This document shows, in pieces, positions 25,501 to 35,501 of a stretch of 64,000 nucleotides of DNA. The position numbers and the translations under genes were made by a program. Within the stretch, counting starts at the first letter, position 1. Each line of letters begins with the position of its first letter. Where the stretch lies: the NCBI GenBank assembly GCA_002425415.1, contig DIMG01000033.1, positions 84,937-148,936 of the forward strand, in the 5' to 3' direction. The notes beneath the pieces are model-generated. The model was not told the origin of the DNA. It did no database searches and saw only the letters and a program-made list of their open reading frames with translations. This DNA comes from Micavibrio sp. UBA5572. Lineage in GTDB: Bacteria > Pseudomonadota > Alphaproteobacteria > Micavibrionales > Micavibrionaceae.

Positions 25501-27045
25501 TTATTCACCCATCTCGTTTTCTACAGGTTCATTCTGTACTTGCGGCACTTGCGGTACTTGAGTTCCCAATTTCGTGTGATATTGCTCCAATAAATTCTCA
25601 ATCGCAGGAGCCGTCCGGTCAAGAACATAGGCCGGAGCAACCCCCAACCATAAAACCAGAACAACCAATGGCAGAAAATATGCTTTTTCGACAAAAGACA
25701 TATCACTCATTGCCGCCGCATCATCATTAACCTTGGGGCCAAAAACCAGTTTACGGGTTAACAGCAACATATAAGCAGCCCCCAACACAACACCAGTCGC
25801 AGCCAATGTCGCTGTCAGCGTATCAACCTTATATGCCCCCAACAGAGCAAGGAATTCACCGACAAATCCCGATGTCCCGGGCAAACCGACCGAACCCAGC
25901 ATCAAGATCACAAACACACAGGCATAAATCGGCATATTTTTAGAAAGATTGCCGTAACGGTTAATCTCGCGCGTATGCAACCGATTATAAACAACACCAA
26001 TCGCAAGGAACAAAGCAGCAGACACAACACCATGACTAATCATCTGAAAGACAGCGCCCTGCACACCTTGCATATTAAGGGAAAAAATACCCAAGGTCAC
26101 AAACCCCATATGGGCAACCGAAGAATACGCAATCATCTTTTTCATGTCTTGCTGCGCTAAGGCCACAAGCGATGTGTAGATAATAGCAATCACACTCAAC
26201 CCGAACACCATCGGAATAAAATATTCGGTCGCATCAGGAAACATCGGCACAGAGAATCTCAAGAACCCGTAACCACCCATTTTCAACAACACACCGGCCA
26301 GAATAACCGACCCTGCTGTTGGTGCTTCAACGTGAGCATCGGGCAACCACGTATGAACCGGCCACATCGGCATTTTAACCGCAAAACTGGAAAAGAAGGC
26401 CAACCACAACCACATTTGCATGTGAGGAGGAAATTCAGCCCCCATCAAAGTCGGAATATCTGCCGTCCCCGTTTGAGCAATCATGGTCAACAGAGCCACC
26501 AGCATCAACACAGAGCCCAAAAGCGTATAAAGAAAAAACTTGAATGACGCATAAACACGCCGCTCTCCGCCCCAAACACCGATAATAATAAACATCGGAA
26601 TTAGAACACCTTCGAAGAACAGGTAAAACAAAATGGCATCCAGCGCACAAAATGTACCGATCATAAAGGTTTCAAGCATCAAAAAAGCAATCAGATATTC
26701 TTTCAACCGCATAGAAACCGAATTCCAGCTGGCCAGAATACAAATTGGTGTCAGAAAAGCCGAAAGAACAACAAAGAACAGAGAAATACCATCAATCCCC
26801 ATATGATAGGAAATCCCGACCGACTCAAACCAGATCTTCTTTTCGACAAACTGGAATTCCGCAATCAGAGGATCAAAATTGACCAGCATCACAACCGATA
26901 AAATAAAGGTCAGGCCGCTCACCAACAGAGCAACCATCTTGATACGAAACATGGCCGCTTCGCTTTGCCCACGAACCAACAACAACAAAACCGCCCCGAT
27001 TAAAGGCAGAAAAGTCATGAGAGAGAGAATTGGAAATTCGTTCAT
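25501..27045 (-). CDS. nuoM: NADH-quinone oxidoreductase subunit M
   Basis: Antiporter-like proton-pumping membrane subunit of complex I. The 514-residue protein has about 14 membrane segments, 'LFYLFFEGVLIPMFIIIGVWG' region with the conserved Glu, 'VKMPMWPVHTWLPDAHVEAP' with the conserved Lys, and 'LAQQDMKKMIAYSSVAHMGF'. A short Gln/Pro/Val-rich tail follows the last membrane helix (residues about 495-514). It begins 14 bases after nuoL and ends next to nuoN. Confidence 0.96.
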   Translation of the reverse strand: MNEFPILSLMTFLPLIGAVLLLLVRGQSEAAMFRIKMVALLVSGLTFILSVVMLVNFDPLIAEFQFVEKKIWFESVGISYHMGIDGISLFFVVLSAFLTPICILASWNSVSMRLKEYLIAFLMLETFMIGTFCALDAILFYLFFEGVLIPMFIIIGVWGGERRVYASFKFFLYTLLGSVLMLVALLTMIAQTGTADIPTLMGAEFPPHMQMWLWLAFFSSFAVKMPMWPVHTWLPDAHVEAPTAGSVILAGVLLKMGGYGFLRFSVPMFPDATEYFIPMVFGLSVIAIIYTSLVALAQQDMKKMIAYSSVAHMGFVTLGIFSLNMQGVQGAVFQMISHGVVSAALFLAIGVVYNRLHTREINRYGNLSKNMPIYACVFVILMLGSVGLPGTSGFVGEFLALLGAYKVDTLTATLAATGVVLGAAYMLLLTRKLVFGPKVNDDAAAMSDMSFVEKAYFLPLVVLVLWLGVAPAYVLDRTAPAIENLLEQYHTKLGTQVPQVPQVQNEPVENEMGE

Positions 27046-27059
27046 AATATGAATATCTC

Positions 27060-29150
27060 TTAACTAAAATTCAGCAATCCAGTAGCAAAAGCGATCCAAG
27101 AAACCAAAGCCAAAAGCCCGATCATCATCACAAACGCATATTGATACACAAATCCCGACTGGAATTTGGAAACCATCTGGCCAACTTTACGGCATACAGC
27201 AGCAATTCCATCAGGCCCCAAGCCGTCAATCAAAGCTTTATCACCACCAATCCACAATCCCTTGCCCAAAGCAACAATAGGCTTGACCAAAACAGCCTCA
27301 TAAATCTCATCAAAAAACCATTTACGGTACAACAAAATATAAATTGGCTTGAAAACACGAACAAAGAACGCCGGAATGGATGGAATAAACATATAAGCCA
27401 GATAAGCCATCAAGAGCCCAAATCCGGCATCAATAACAGGTAAAATCTTAACCCATGTCGCAACATGATGGGCAGCAGCAACAGTATCATTTACTTTTTG
27501 AACAAAAATACTCTTACCAAAGAACGCTTCTTTATCCAGTAAAGGCAAGCCTGCCACGGTCGCCATCACCTCTTCACGCACCGGAGTTTTAATCTGATCT
27601 TCGGTCGCAATTTCCATTTCTTCTTCAAGCTCGCTTGCCATCTCACCCGAAGAGGCATGGTGCAACGTCAGCTCATGAGGCACACCGGAAAAACCACCAT
27701 AAAGAACAGCACCGGAAAACATTGCCCCAATCGCCAGAACGGCCAAAGGAACAGTCATCACGGCAGGAGATTCATGAACATGATCCATCACATGATGATC
27801 CGCACGTGGCTTCCCATGGAACGTCATAATAATAAGTCGCCAAGAATAAAACGCTGTCATAGCAGCCGCCGCAATCCCCATCCAATAAGCGAATTGCCCG
27901 AACCAGCTATGCGAAGCCCATGCAGATTCCAAAATCAAATCTTTTGAATAATATCCCGCAAAAAATGGAACACCTGCCAATGCTAACGACCCGATCCACA
28001 TCATAATATAAGTAAACGGAATAAGCTTCCAGATTCCGCCCATCTTACGCATATCCTGCTCATTGGACATCGCGTGAATAACAGACCCCGCACCAAGGAA
28101 AAGTAACGCTTTAAAAAAAGCATGAGTCACAAGATGAAACATCGCAGCCGAATAAGCCGAAACACCCAACGCAAAAAACATATACCCCAATTGGGACATA
28201 GTCGAATAAGCAATCACGCGTTTAATATCAAACTGGGTCATCCCGATGGTTGCCGCCACAAACGCCGTTACGGCGCCAAACAAACACACAACCATCAACG
28301 CATCCGGCGCATATTCGAATACAGGTGAAAAACGGGCAACCAAGAACACGCCTGCCGTCACCATAGTCGCCGCGTGAATCAAAGCCGAAACAGGCGTAGG
28401 CCCTTCCATCGCATCCGGCAACCATGTGTGAAGCCCCAACTGAGCCGATTTTCCAACAGCCCCGATAAACAACAACAAGCACAATAATGTTAAAGCATGA
28501 AACTCATATCCAAAGAACGTGAACATATCAGAAGACTTGGACGCCGCCGCATTAAAAATTCCGTCAAACTGGATTGTCCCGAAAATAACAAATGCCGTCA
28601 TAATCCCGAGTGTCAGCCCCAAATCACCAACACGGTTCACGATAAACGCCTTAACAGAGGCCGCATTGGCAGACGGCTTGTGATACCAGAACCCGATCAA
28701 CAGGTAAGACGCCAAACCGACCCCTTCCCATCCAAAAAACAACTGAAGCAGATTATCCGCCGTCACCAGCATCAACATCGCAAAAGTAAACAAAGACAAA
28801 TACGCCATAAACCGCGATTTTGATTCGTCATGACTCATGTATCCAATAGAATAGAAATGGACACAAGCCGACACAATATTGACCACACACATCATCAATA
28901 CAGACAACTGATCCATCCGCAGCGTCCACGCCACTTCAAAATCTCCAGAAGAAATCCACGTCATAACAGGCAATGTCTGTGGCGACATGCCTAACACAAC
29001 AGAAAAAAACAATTTCACAGAAATCATCGCAGCAAGAAGAACACCAGCACATGTCACAACCTGAGAAAAAGCATCACCAAACTTCCGTCCCAACAATCCA
29101 GCGAGAAGGAAAGCTATAAGAGGCGCAAAAACTGCCATATAATCGATCAT
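27060..29150 (-). CDS. nuoL: NADH-quinone oxidoreductase subunit L
   Basis: Distal proton-pumping subunit of complex I with the long lateral helix. The 696-residue protein shows 'LQLFFGWEGVGLASYLLIGF' (conserved Glu), 'AQLGLHTWLPDAMEGPTPVS' (conserved Lys nearby), 'MTQFDIKRVIAYSTMSQLGY', a long charged loop (about residues 500-550) and the C-terminal segments expected for the amphipathic helix. Start and end are normal for the family. It lies between nuoK and nuoM. Confidence 0.96.
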   Translation of the reverse strand: MIDYMAVFAPLIAFLLAGLLGRKFGDAFSQVVTCAGVLLAAMISVKLFFSVVLGMSPQTLPVMTWISSGDFEVAWTLRMDQLSVLMMCVVNIVSACVHFYSIGYMSHDESKSRFMAYLSLFTFAMLMLVTADNLLQLFFGWEGVGLASYLLIGFWYHKPSANAASVKAFIVNRVGDLGLTLGIMTAFVIFGTIQFDGIFNAAASKSSDMFTFFGYEFHALTLLCLLLFIGAVGKSAQLGLHTWLPDAMEGPTPVSALIHAATMVTAGVFLVARFSPVFEYAPDALMVVCLFGAVTAFVAATIGMTQFDIKRVIAYSTMSQLGYMFFALGVSAYSAAMFHLVTHAFFKALLFLGAGSVIHAMSNEQDMRKMGGIWKLIPFTYIMMWIGSLALAGVPFFAGYYSKDLILESAWASHSWFGQFAYWMGIAAAAMTAFYSWRLIIMTFHGKPRADHHVMDHVHESPAVMTVPLAVLAIGAMFSGAVLYGGFSGVPHELTLHHASSGEMASELEEEMEIATEDQIKTPVREEVMATVAGLPLLDKEAFFGKSIFVQKVNDTVAAAHHVATWVKILPVIDAGFGLLMAYLAYMFIPSIPAFFVRVFKPIYILLYRKWFFDEIYEAVLVKPIVALGKGLWIGGDKALIDGLGPDGIAAVCRKVGQMVSKFQSGFVYQYAFVMMIGLLALVSWIAFATGLLNFS

Positions 29151-29177
29151 GCAAACACCTTAAAAAAATCCTCGGGA

Positions 29178-29489
29178 CTATCCCTTGAGCGAAGAAAGAT
29201 CTTCAACCGCAATTGATCCCTTATTCCGGAAGAATGTCACCAGAATAGCCAGACCAATTGCCGCTTCGGCAGCAGCAACAGTCAACACAAACATGGTAAA
29301 GATCTGCCCACTCAAATCATTGAGAAACGAAGAAAACGCAACGAAATTAATATTAACAGCCAAAAGCATCAACTCAATCGACATCAAAATAACAATCACA
29401 TTTTTGCGATTAAGAAAAATCCCGAACACACCCATCGTAAACAAAAGGGCCGCCAAGGTTAAATAATGGAAAAGACCGATTTCAAACAT
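29178..29489 (-). CDS. nuoK: NADH-quinone oxidoreductase subunit K
   Basis: Small membrane subunit (103 residues, three membrane helices) of the proton channel region. It carries the two conserved membrane glutamates, in 'LMSIELMLLAVNINFVA' and 'AAAEAAIGLAILV'. ATG 29489 is chosen because AGGTG lies 7 bases upstream; a GTG at 29498 lacks proper spacing. It overlaps the end of nuoJ by 8 bases. Confidence 0.95.
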   Translation of the reverse strand: MFEIGLFHYLTLAALLFTMGVFGIFLNRKNVIVILMSIELMLLAVNINFVAFSSFLNDLSGQIFTMFVLTVAAAEAAIGLAILVTFFRNKGSIAVEDLSSLKG

Positions 29490-30087
29490 GGTCAACACCT
29501 GCCCCGCTGGAAACTTTTTGAATAGTCATCGCTTCGGATTGCTGACGCGAAACTTGTTCTGCCACTTTTTGACGCAAAACACCTGAACGGGTTCTATGAG
29601 TCAAAACAATCGCCCCGATCATGGCAACCAGCAAAATCAAGCCCGAGACCTGAAACGGAAAAACATAATCTGTATAAAGCACTGCGCCCAAAGCGCGGGT
29701 ATTATCGACAGCCACAGCAGGATCAATCGCAGTTTGAGCAGGAATTTCAGGCCACGCACTATAGAGCACAACCAATTCGGCCAATAAAAGACCGCCAAGA
29801 GCAAGTCCAAAAGGAACAAATTGCATCGCCCCTTTGCGCAAATCCGAAAAATTAATATCCAGCATCATCACAACAAACAAGAATAGAACGGCAACCGCGC
29901 CGACATACACAATCACAAGGATCATCGCAACAAATTCAGCACCCAGCAGAACGAAAAGTCCCGCTGCATTGAAAAAAGCCAAGATCAGAAACAGCACCGA
30001 ATAAACAGGGTTTCGTGCAGAAATCACGAAAAACGCGCTCACGAGCAAAAGGAAAGAAAACAGATAAAAAGCTATAACCCCGATCAT
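29482..30087 (-). CDS. nuoJ: NADH-quinone oxidoreductase subunit J
   Basis: Membrane subunit of complex I with five helices; the third helix contains the conserved 'VYVGAVAVLFLFVVMMLDI' segment (the pi-bulge helix). The protein of about 201 residues also has a polar C-terminal tail. ATG 30087 gives the usual start just before the first helix; an in-frame ATG at 30102 adds five residues, and neither has a clear ribosome-binding site. About 140 non-coding bases and a CheZ-like gene separate it from nuoI, its usual neighbour. Confidence 0.92.
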   Translation of the reverse strand: MIGVIAFYLFSFLLLVSAFFVISARNPVYSVLFLILAFFNAAGLFVLLGAEFVAMILVIVYVGAVAVLFLFVVMMLDINFSDLRKGAMQFVPFGLALGGLLLAELVVLYSAWPEIPAQTAIDPAVAVDNTRALGAVLYTDYVFPFQVSGLILLVAMIGAIVLTHRTRSGVLRQKVAEQVSRQQSEAMTIQKVSSGAGVDHV

Positions 30088-30244
30088 GGGACGGACTCGC
30101 ATTGTAAGTTGCCAAAAAGCACCATATTTCTAATGCGTTGCACCTGATTCCGCAAGCGCATACACGAAAAAAAATCGACTTTTCCGAATTGAAATGCACC
30201 AAAGGTCTGAAAATGTATAAAAAAGGAGAATCAATCAAAAGAGG

Positions 30245-30883
30245 TTAATCAAACAGCTTATCAATATCATTCTGTGATGAAGCGTGATTTTCCGTAGAAT
30301 CGCGAACACCACCAGCCATTGGATCCGGTGTAACGTCAACTCCCAACTTTCCTAACGTCGAACTGATATGTTCTTCAATTGTCTGAATGGATTCCAGAAT
30401 TTTACGAATACGCTGTCCGGTCAAATCCTGGAAACTGCAGGCCACAAGAATAGCCTCAATATCGCTACGCGTTTCTTCCATGAACTTTTGACGAGCATCT
30501 TCACCAGAAAGCCCATCATCACTACCGATACGTCGAGAAATTCGGTCGGCAGCATCCATAATCTGCGTTGCGGCATCTTCGGTTGTTTTAATCACAGCCT
30601 CCAACTCGACACCGGTATTGGCCGCAGTCCCGCCATCACCATGAAAACTGATGGCCGCCAAGGCGTTTAGAATTTCGGAAAATCGTCCTGCCAAACCCTC
30701 TTCAGCCATATCAAGCTGCTGGGACGTTGCATTAATTTCCATAGATATCTCATCAAAGCGACGACGAACAAATCGTTCCATTGAATCAAGCTGCTCTTTC
30801 ATGGACCCAACCAACAGCATGACAGACTCGATATTGCGACCTTCGCTAACATCAGCCTTTAACATCATTTTTGTAGAATCCAC
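30245..30883 (-). CDS. CheZ-like protein phosphatase
   Basis: CheZ removes the phosphoryl group from the response regulator CheY. The 212-residue protein is mostly helical, with a long hairpin-like helical core, and contains 'ACSFQDLTGQRIRKILESI' (residues about 147-165). This is the CheZ active-site helix, with the Asp and Gln of 'DLTGQ' that correspond to the catalytic pair. The C-terminal tail 'SQNDIDKLFD' resembles the CheY-binding peptide of CheZ. GTG 30883 has GGGG 7 bases upstream. It lies alone between nuoI and nuoJ with no other chemotaxis gene in the window. Its target is unknown and could be a CheY-like protein unrelated to flagella. Confidence 0.78.
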   Translation of the reverse strand: MDSTKMMLKADVSEGRNIESVMLLVGSMKEQLDSMERFVRRRFDEISMEINATSQQLDMAEEGLAGRFSEILNALAAISFHGDGGTAANTGVELEAVIKTTEDAATQIMDAADRISRRIGSDDGLSGEDARQKFMEETRSDIEAILVACSFQDLTGQRIRKILESIQTIEEHISSTLGKLGVDVTPDPMAGGVRDSTENHASSQNDIDKLFD

Positions 30884-30989
30884 GAGAAAGCCCCTGCCCT
30901 AAAATCTGCAAACATATCTGAGTATATAACGCAGTGGTTAACAAGAAAATAAGCATAAGGGCAAAAAAGACACCCCTTGCAATCTGCAT

Positions 30990-31478
30990 CTACCGGTATG
31001 GCGCCGTCACAGATAAATTCCGCGCAATCTGCGCTTCCCAACGATCACCGTTATCCAAAAGACGGGATTTATTATAAAAAAGCTCGTCACGGGTTTCAGT
31101 TGCAAACTCAAAATTCGGCCCTTCAACAATCGCATCAACCGGACAAGCTTCCTGACACAGACCACAATAAATACATTTGGTCATATCAATATCATAGCGC
31201 GTTGTCCGGCGTGACCCATCATCGCGCGGTTCGGCCTCAATCGTAATCGCCAAAGCCGGACAAATGGCCTCACATAATTTACAAGCAATGCAACGCTCTT
31301 CCCCATTCGGGTAACGACGCAAAGCATGCTCCCCACGAAAGCGCGGCGAAATAGGCCCTTTCTCGTAAGGATAGTTAATCGTCACTCGCGGAACAAAAAA
31401 CATATACTTCAAGGTCAAGAGCATCCCTTTGATAATCTCGATCAGTAAAAACGAACGGGCGATACGGAGTGCTGACAT
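30990..31478 (-). CDS. nuoI: NADH-quinone oxidoreductase subunit I
   Basis: Peripheral-arm subunit that carries clusters N6a and N6b of complex I. The 162-residue protein has two ferredoxin motifs, 'CIACKLCEAICP' and 'CIYCGLCQEACPVDAI', and the N-terminal 'RYPNGEERCIACK' region. ATG 31478 has AAGGAAAG upstream and gives the family length; the longer open frame overlaps nuoH and is not used. It starts 14 bases after the nuoH stop. Confidence 0.96.
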   Translation of the reverse strand: MSALRIARSFLLIEIIKGMLLTLKYMFFVPRVTINYPYEKGPISPRFRGEHALRRYPNGEERCIACKLCEAICPALAITIEAEPRDDGSRRTTRYDIDMTKCIYCGLCQEACPVDAIVEGPNFEFATETRDELFYNKSRLLDNGDRWEAQIARNLSVTAPYR

Positions 31479-31492
31479 AATTTTAACTTTCC

Positions 31493-32521
31493 TTATCCTT
31501 GAGCCGGGACGGCATTCATATAAATCAACGCACCGGCAACCACAACAACCCAAGCCATCGAAAATGGCAAAAAGACTTTCCAACCCAGACGCATCAACTG
31601 ATCATAACGGTAACGGGGAAATGTCGCGCGCGTCCAGAAAAAGAAGAACAACACAGCGCACACTTTAAGAACGAACCAAACAGGCCCCGGAACAAACGCC
31701 AAAGTGTCAATACCGAAAGGCGGCAACCATCCACCCAAAAACAAAACAGTGGTGATCGCCCCCATCAACACCATATTCATGTATTCACCTAGAAAGAACA
31801 AAACGAATGTACCGGCAGAATATTCGACCATAAACCCGCCGGATAATTCGGACTCACCTTCCGGCAAATCAAATGGAGCGCGATTGGTTTCTGCCAAAAT
31901 GGACACAAGAAAAATCACCAGCATCGGAAGCAAAAGTAATTGCATCCACCACGTCCGCTCGGCCAAAACAATCTCGGACAAATTCATCGAACCGGTGCAA
32001 AGAATAACCGTAACAATCACCAGCCCCATCGACACTTCGTAAGACACCATCTGCGACGCAGACCGTAACCCACCCAGAAATGCATATTTCGAGTTAGAAG
32101 CCCATCCCGCCATAATCACGCCGTAAACGCCGAGCGAAGACACTGCAAACAAAAACAAAACCCCGACATTAATGTTCGATAACACCAATTGCGCGCCAAC
32201 AGGAATAACCGACCACGACACCAAAGCCAGAGATAAAATCAAAATAGGAGCCAGAAAAAACACAGGTCGATTGGCCTGCGTTGGAATAATGGTTTCTTTG
32301 GACAATAATTTAAACGCATCGGCAAATGGCTGGAGTAATCCGAAAGGCCCGACAGTCATCGGTCCCTGACGACGCTGCATCGCACCCAAGACTTTACGTT
32401 CGGCATAAGTGACAAAAGCAACAAACACCATGATGATAACAGCAAACACAACAATCGTTGCCACGACCGCCAAAGCCTGTAACCAGAAATTCTCACTTAA
32501 ACCAATCAACAACTCTAACAT
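31493..32521 (-). CDS. nuoH: NADH-quinone oxidoreductase subunit H
   Basis: Membrane subunit that joins the two arms of complex I and forms the quinone site. The 342-residue protein has eight membrane helices and the typical segments 'YAERKVLGAMQRRQGPMTVG', 'FPLPEGESELSGG' type loop ('APFDLPEGESELSGGFMVEY') and 'RATFPRYRYDQLMRLGWK'. It starts 9 bases after a substrate-binding-like gene, so the two are probably co-translated. Confidence 0.96.
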   Translation of the reverse strand: MLELLIGLSENFWLQALAVVATIVVFAVIIMVFVAFVTYAERKVLGAMQRRQGPMTVGPFGLLQPFADAFKLLSKETIIPTQANRPVFFLAPILILSLALVSWSVIPVGAQLVLSNINVGVLFLFAVSSLGVYGVIMAGWASNSKYAFLGGLRSASQMVSYEVSMGLVIVTVILCTGSMNLSEIVLAERTWWMQLLLLPMLVIFLVSILAETNRAPFDLPEGESELSGGFMVEYSAGTFVLFFLGEYMNMVLMGAITTVLFLGGWLPPFGIDTLAFVPGPVWFVLKVCAVLFFFFWTRATFPRYRYDQLMRLGWKVFLPFSMAWVVVVAGALIYMNAVPAQG

Positions 32522-32530
32522 TTTCGTTCC

Positions 32531-33358
32531 TTAGTGTCCCATCTCATACGGTTTAGCCAATGGTAAAATCATTTTCAAATCAGGGTCGTATTTTTGGATA
32601 ATCGGCAAAGCTCCGCCCGAGTTCCACAACGCCGCAATGCCAGAATTCAACATATTGAGCAATTCCTGTTCACCCTTTTTAACCGACATGCCAACCGGAT
32701 AAACAACAGGACGAGCCTCGTTTATCATCTTCAATTTTGGAGAATTCATGGCATTAAATCCATCAACCGGAGGCTTGTCGATATAAACAGCATCGGCTTT
32801 TCCAGTGATAACTTGCATCATCAATGACGCGGCGTCGGACGTTGCAGGAAGAGTTGAAAGGCTGGCTTTAGGAAAGCGACGCTCGACCAGATCGGCACTA
32901 ATATCTCCATCCATTCCTATAAAACGAACAGATTCATTATTAAGATCCCCAATTGACGAAATGACCTGATTATCCTCACGCACAAAAATATAAATTGGGC
33001 CGAAATAAGCAGGCATCGAATAATCAACAAACTTCATCGCCGAAAAAACATACGGTCCATCATTACACACCGCATCAATTTTTCCACGATTCAAATCTTC
33101 AGCTTGCTGACCGACAATGATTTCAACATATTCGATTTTAACATCCAAAATTTGAGCCACGGCATTATAAAAATCAACGCCAAACCCGCTCATAACCGCA
33201 GTATTGGCATCCTTTTCAAAATAAGGCGGCCACAACATCACACCACACCGCAAAGTATTCGTTCTTATAACCCGATCATACGCACTCCCTTTCCCTTCAT
33301 CCGCAAAAGACGGTAGAGAAAACAAACAAAAGAGAATGACCAGAAGAACTTTTTTCAA
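32531..33358 (-). CDS. Orphan periplasmic solute-binding protein, SBP_bac_3-like (copy A)
   Basis: The 275-residue protein has a signal peptide ending 'LPSFA' and a mature part with the type 3 solute-binding fold pattern ('LRCGVMLWPPYF' where family members have LRVG...YPPF, then 'GFGVDFYNAVA', 'RGKIDAVCND'). Four such paralogues lie in this nuo locus; all share '(E/G)SAYDRVxRT' right after the signal peptide and two cysteines, one in LRCG and one in DAxC. In copy A the Arg that usually binds an amino acid carboxylate is replaced (SAMKF). It starts at TTG 33358 with GGAG just upstream, 3 bases after nuoG, and ends 9 bases before nuoH. No permease or ATPase gene accompanies it. The ligand is unknown. 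Confidence 0.82.
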   Translation of the reverse strand: MKKVLLVILFCLFSLPSFADEGKGSAYDRVIRTNTLRCGVMLWPPYFEKDANTAVMSGFGVDFYNAVAQILDVKIEYVEIIVGQQAEDLNRGKIDAVCNDGPYVFSAMKFVDYSMPAYFGPIYIFVREDNQVISSIGDLNNESVRFIGMDGDISADLVERRFPKASLSTLPATSDAASLMMQVITGKADAVYIDKPPVDGFNAMNSPKLKMINEARPVVYPVGMSVKKGEQELLNMLNSGIAALWNSGGALPIIQKYDPDLKMILPLAKPYEMGH

Positions 33359-33361
33359 TCT

Positions 33362-35425
33362 CTACTCCGCAGCTTCGGCAATAACCGCAGCCTCTTTTAT
33401 AAATTCATACGTACATTTTGCCATTGTCGGAGACAATCGGCTGATCGCATTCGTCATATAATAATTGTCAATTGGCGAATGGAACGGGTGCTTGCGAATA
33501 TCACCAGCGACGCCAAAAGCCGCCCATTCAGAGAGAATAACAGACCCAATCTTCCCGAAATGATCATAATCCCTGACCAACCGCGCCCGCAACTGATGCA
33601 GACTATCATAAGGTAAAGTTTTACCGGCTTTCTCAGACAAAGCGCGAATGATCTTCCAATCTTCACGGGCTTCACCAGGCGCAGAAACAGCCTTCTTGCC
33701 GATCTGAACGCGCCCTTCCGTATTCACATACAAACCGTCTTTTTCAGTATAAGCCGCCCCTGGCAAAACAATATCAGCCCGCACAGCTCCTTGATCTCCA
33801 TGGTGACCTTGATAAATCACAAAAGTATTTTTACCCAAAGACGCTTCGACATTGAATTCATCAACACCGAGCAAATAAGCAACATCCAATTCGTTTTTCT
33901 GAGAGGCCAACAAAATGCCATAAGCATTTAAGCCTTTGCCCTGCGGCACAAAGCCAATATCCAGAGCCCCAACACGTGAAGCCGCTGTCTGCAAAACATT
34001 AAATCCGTTCCAACCATCCTTCACGACACCTATTTGGGTTGCAAATTCATACAAAGCCGCATGAATTGCCTCGCCATCAGGCCGCAAAAAAGCTCCTTGA
34101 CCAACAATGATAACCGGATTTTTAGCCGCTTTCAGAACATCGAAAAAGCTATGCCCCTCTGCCAAAGACTCAGGCCCTGACCCAATATAAGTATAAGGAT
34201 AGGTCAAATCATTTTGTTCACCGATCAAACCGATTTTTACACGATTGGCCAACCATGCCTTACGGATGCGGGCATTCACAAGTGGGGCTTCCCAACGTGG
34301 ATTTGATCCGACCAGCAAAATCGCATCGGCTCGTTCCAATCCGGCAATACCGGTATTCATCACATAACCACACCGCTGGGATACATCAAACAAAGTACCA
34401 TCCGTCCGGCAATCAAGATTTTTAACACCCAAAGAGGCCATAAAATCTTTCAAAGCCATCATAGATTCGGTATCGCACAAAGAGCCAACCATAGCGGCAA
34501 CACGGTCAGCAGATGTTCCGACAAGTTTTTCAGCGGCTTTGGACAAAGCATCATCCCAACTCGCAACCCGCAACTCGCCACTTACTTCATCACGAATATA
34601 AGGACGATCAAGCCGCGCACGCTTCAAACCATCAATCGCATATCGCGATTTATCGGCCATCCATTCTTCATTTACATCTTCATTCAAGCGCGGAAGAACA
34701 CGCATCACTTCGTTACCACGAGAATCAATGCGGATATTGGTTCCGACCGCGTCGTGGACATCAATTGATTCTGTTTTGCGCAATTCCCATGGCCGCGCCG
34801 TAAACGCATAAGGCTTTGACGTCAAAGCTCCGACAGGGCACACATCGACCAGATTACCCGACAGCTCGGAATGAATGGCCTTTTGAACAAAGGTTGTAAT
34901 TTCGGCATCTTCCCCACGATTCATCATGCCAATATCCGACACACCGGCAATTTCCTCGGAAAAACGGACACAACGCGTACACTGAATACAGCGGGTCATC
35001 ACCGTTTTAATCAAAGGCCCCATATCAGGATCAACCTTTGAACGCTTGTCTTCGGTATAGCGGGAACGATCAAAGCCAAAGCCAAAAGCTTGATCTTGCA
35101 AATCACATTCTCCGCCCTGATCGCAAATAGGACAATCCAGCGGGTGATTAATCAACATCATTTCCATCACGCCATGACGCGCTTTGGTCACAAGAGGTGA
35201 TTCGGTGACCACTTCCATGTTCTCTCCACACGCCATAGCGCAGGATGCAACAGGTTTAGGAGCCCCTTTGACCTCGACCAGACACATCCGGCAATTCGCA
35301 GGCACGCTCAATTTATCATGATAACAAAAACGCGGGACTTCATATCCCAGCATTTCCGCAGCCTGAAGGATAGACGTTCCGGCAGAAACTTCGATTTCGG
35401 TATTATTGATTTTCAACTTTGGCAT
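33362..35425 (-). CDS. nuoG: NADH-quinone oxidoreductase subunit G
   Basis: Large iron-sulfur subunit of the NADH dehydrogenase arm. The 687-residue protein has 'CYHDKLSVPANCRMCLVEV' (2Fe-2S), 'HPLDCPICDQGGECDLQDQ' (His-Cys 4Fe-4S) and 'CIQCTRCVRFSEEIAG' (4Fe-4S), followed by the molybdopterin-oxidoreductase-like domain (from about residue 220), which carries no cofactor in this family. ATG 35425 gives the usual 'PKLKINNTEIEV' start; the longer frame upstream is rejected. It is followed after 3 bases by copy A of the binding proteins. Confidence 0.96.
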   Translation of the reverse strand: MPKLKINNTEIEVSAGTSILQAAEMLGYEVPRFCYHDKLSVPANCRMCLVEVKGAPKPVASCAMACGENMEVVTESPLVTKARHGVMEMMLINHPLDCPICDQGGECDLQDQAFGFGFDRSRYTEDKRSKVDPDMGPLIKTVMTRCIQCTRCVRFSEEIAGVSDIGMMNRGEDAEITTFVQKAIHSELSGNLVDVCPVGALTSKPYAFTARPWELRKTESIDVHDAVGTNIRIDSRGNEVMRVLPRLNEDVNEEWMADKSRYAIDGLKRARLDRPYIRDEVSGELRVASWDDALSKAAEKLVGTSADRVAAMVGSLCDTESMMALKDFMASLGVKNLDCRTDGTLFDVSQRCGYVMNTGIAGLERADAILLVGSNPRWEAPLVNARIRKAWLANRVKIGLIGEQNDLTYPYTYIGSGPESLAEGHSFFDVLKAAKNPVIIVGQGAFLRPDGEAIHAALYEFATQIGVVKDGWNGFNVLQTAASRVGALDIGFVPQGKGLNAYGILLASQKNELDVAYLLGVDEFNVEASLGKNTFVIYQGHHGDQGAVRADIVLPGAAYTEKDGLYVNTEGRVQIGKKAVSAPGEAREDWKIIRALSEKAGKTLPYDSLHQLRARLVRDYDHFGKIGSVILSEWAAFGVAGDIRKHPFHSPIDNYYMTNAISRLSPTMAKCTYEFIKEAAVIAEAAE

Positions 35426-35501
35426 AATATAAAGACTCGGATTTCCGATTAAATTCAGACAACGAGTCCTAGCATATTGAACAATCAGAGAAAATGCCCA
35501 A

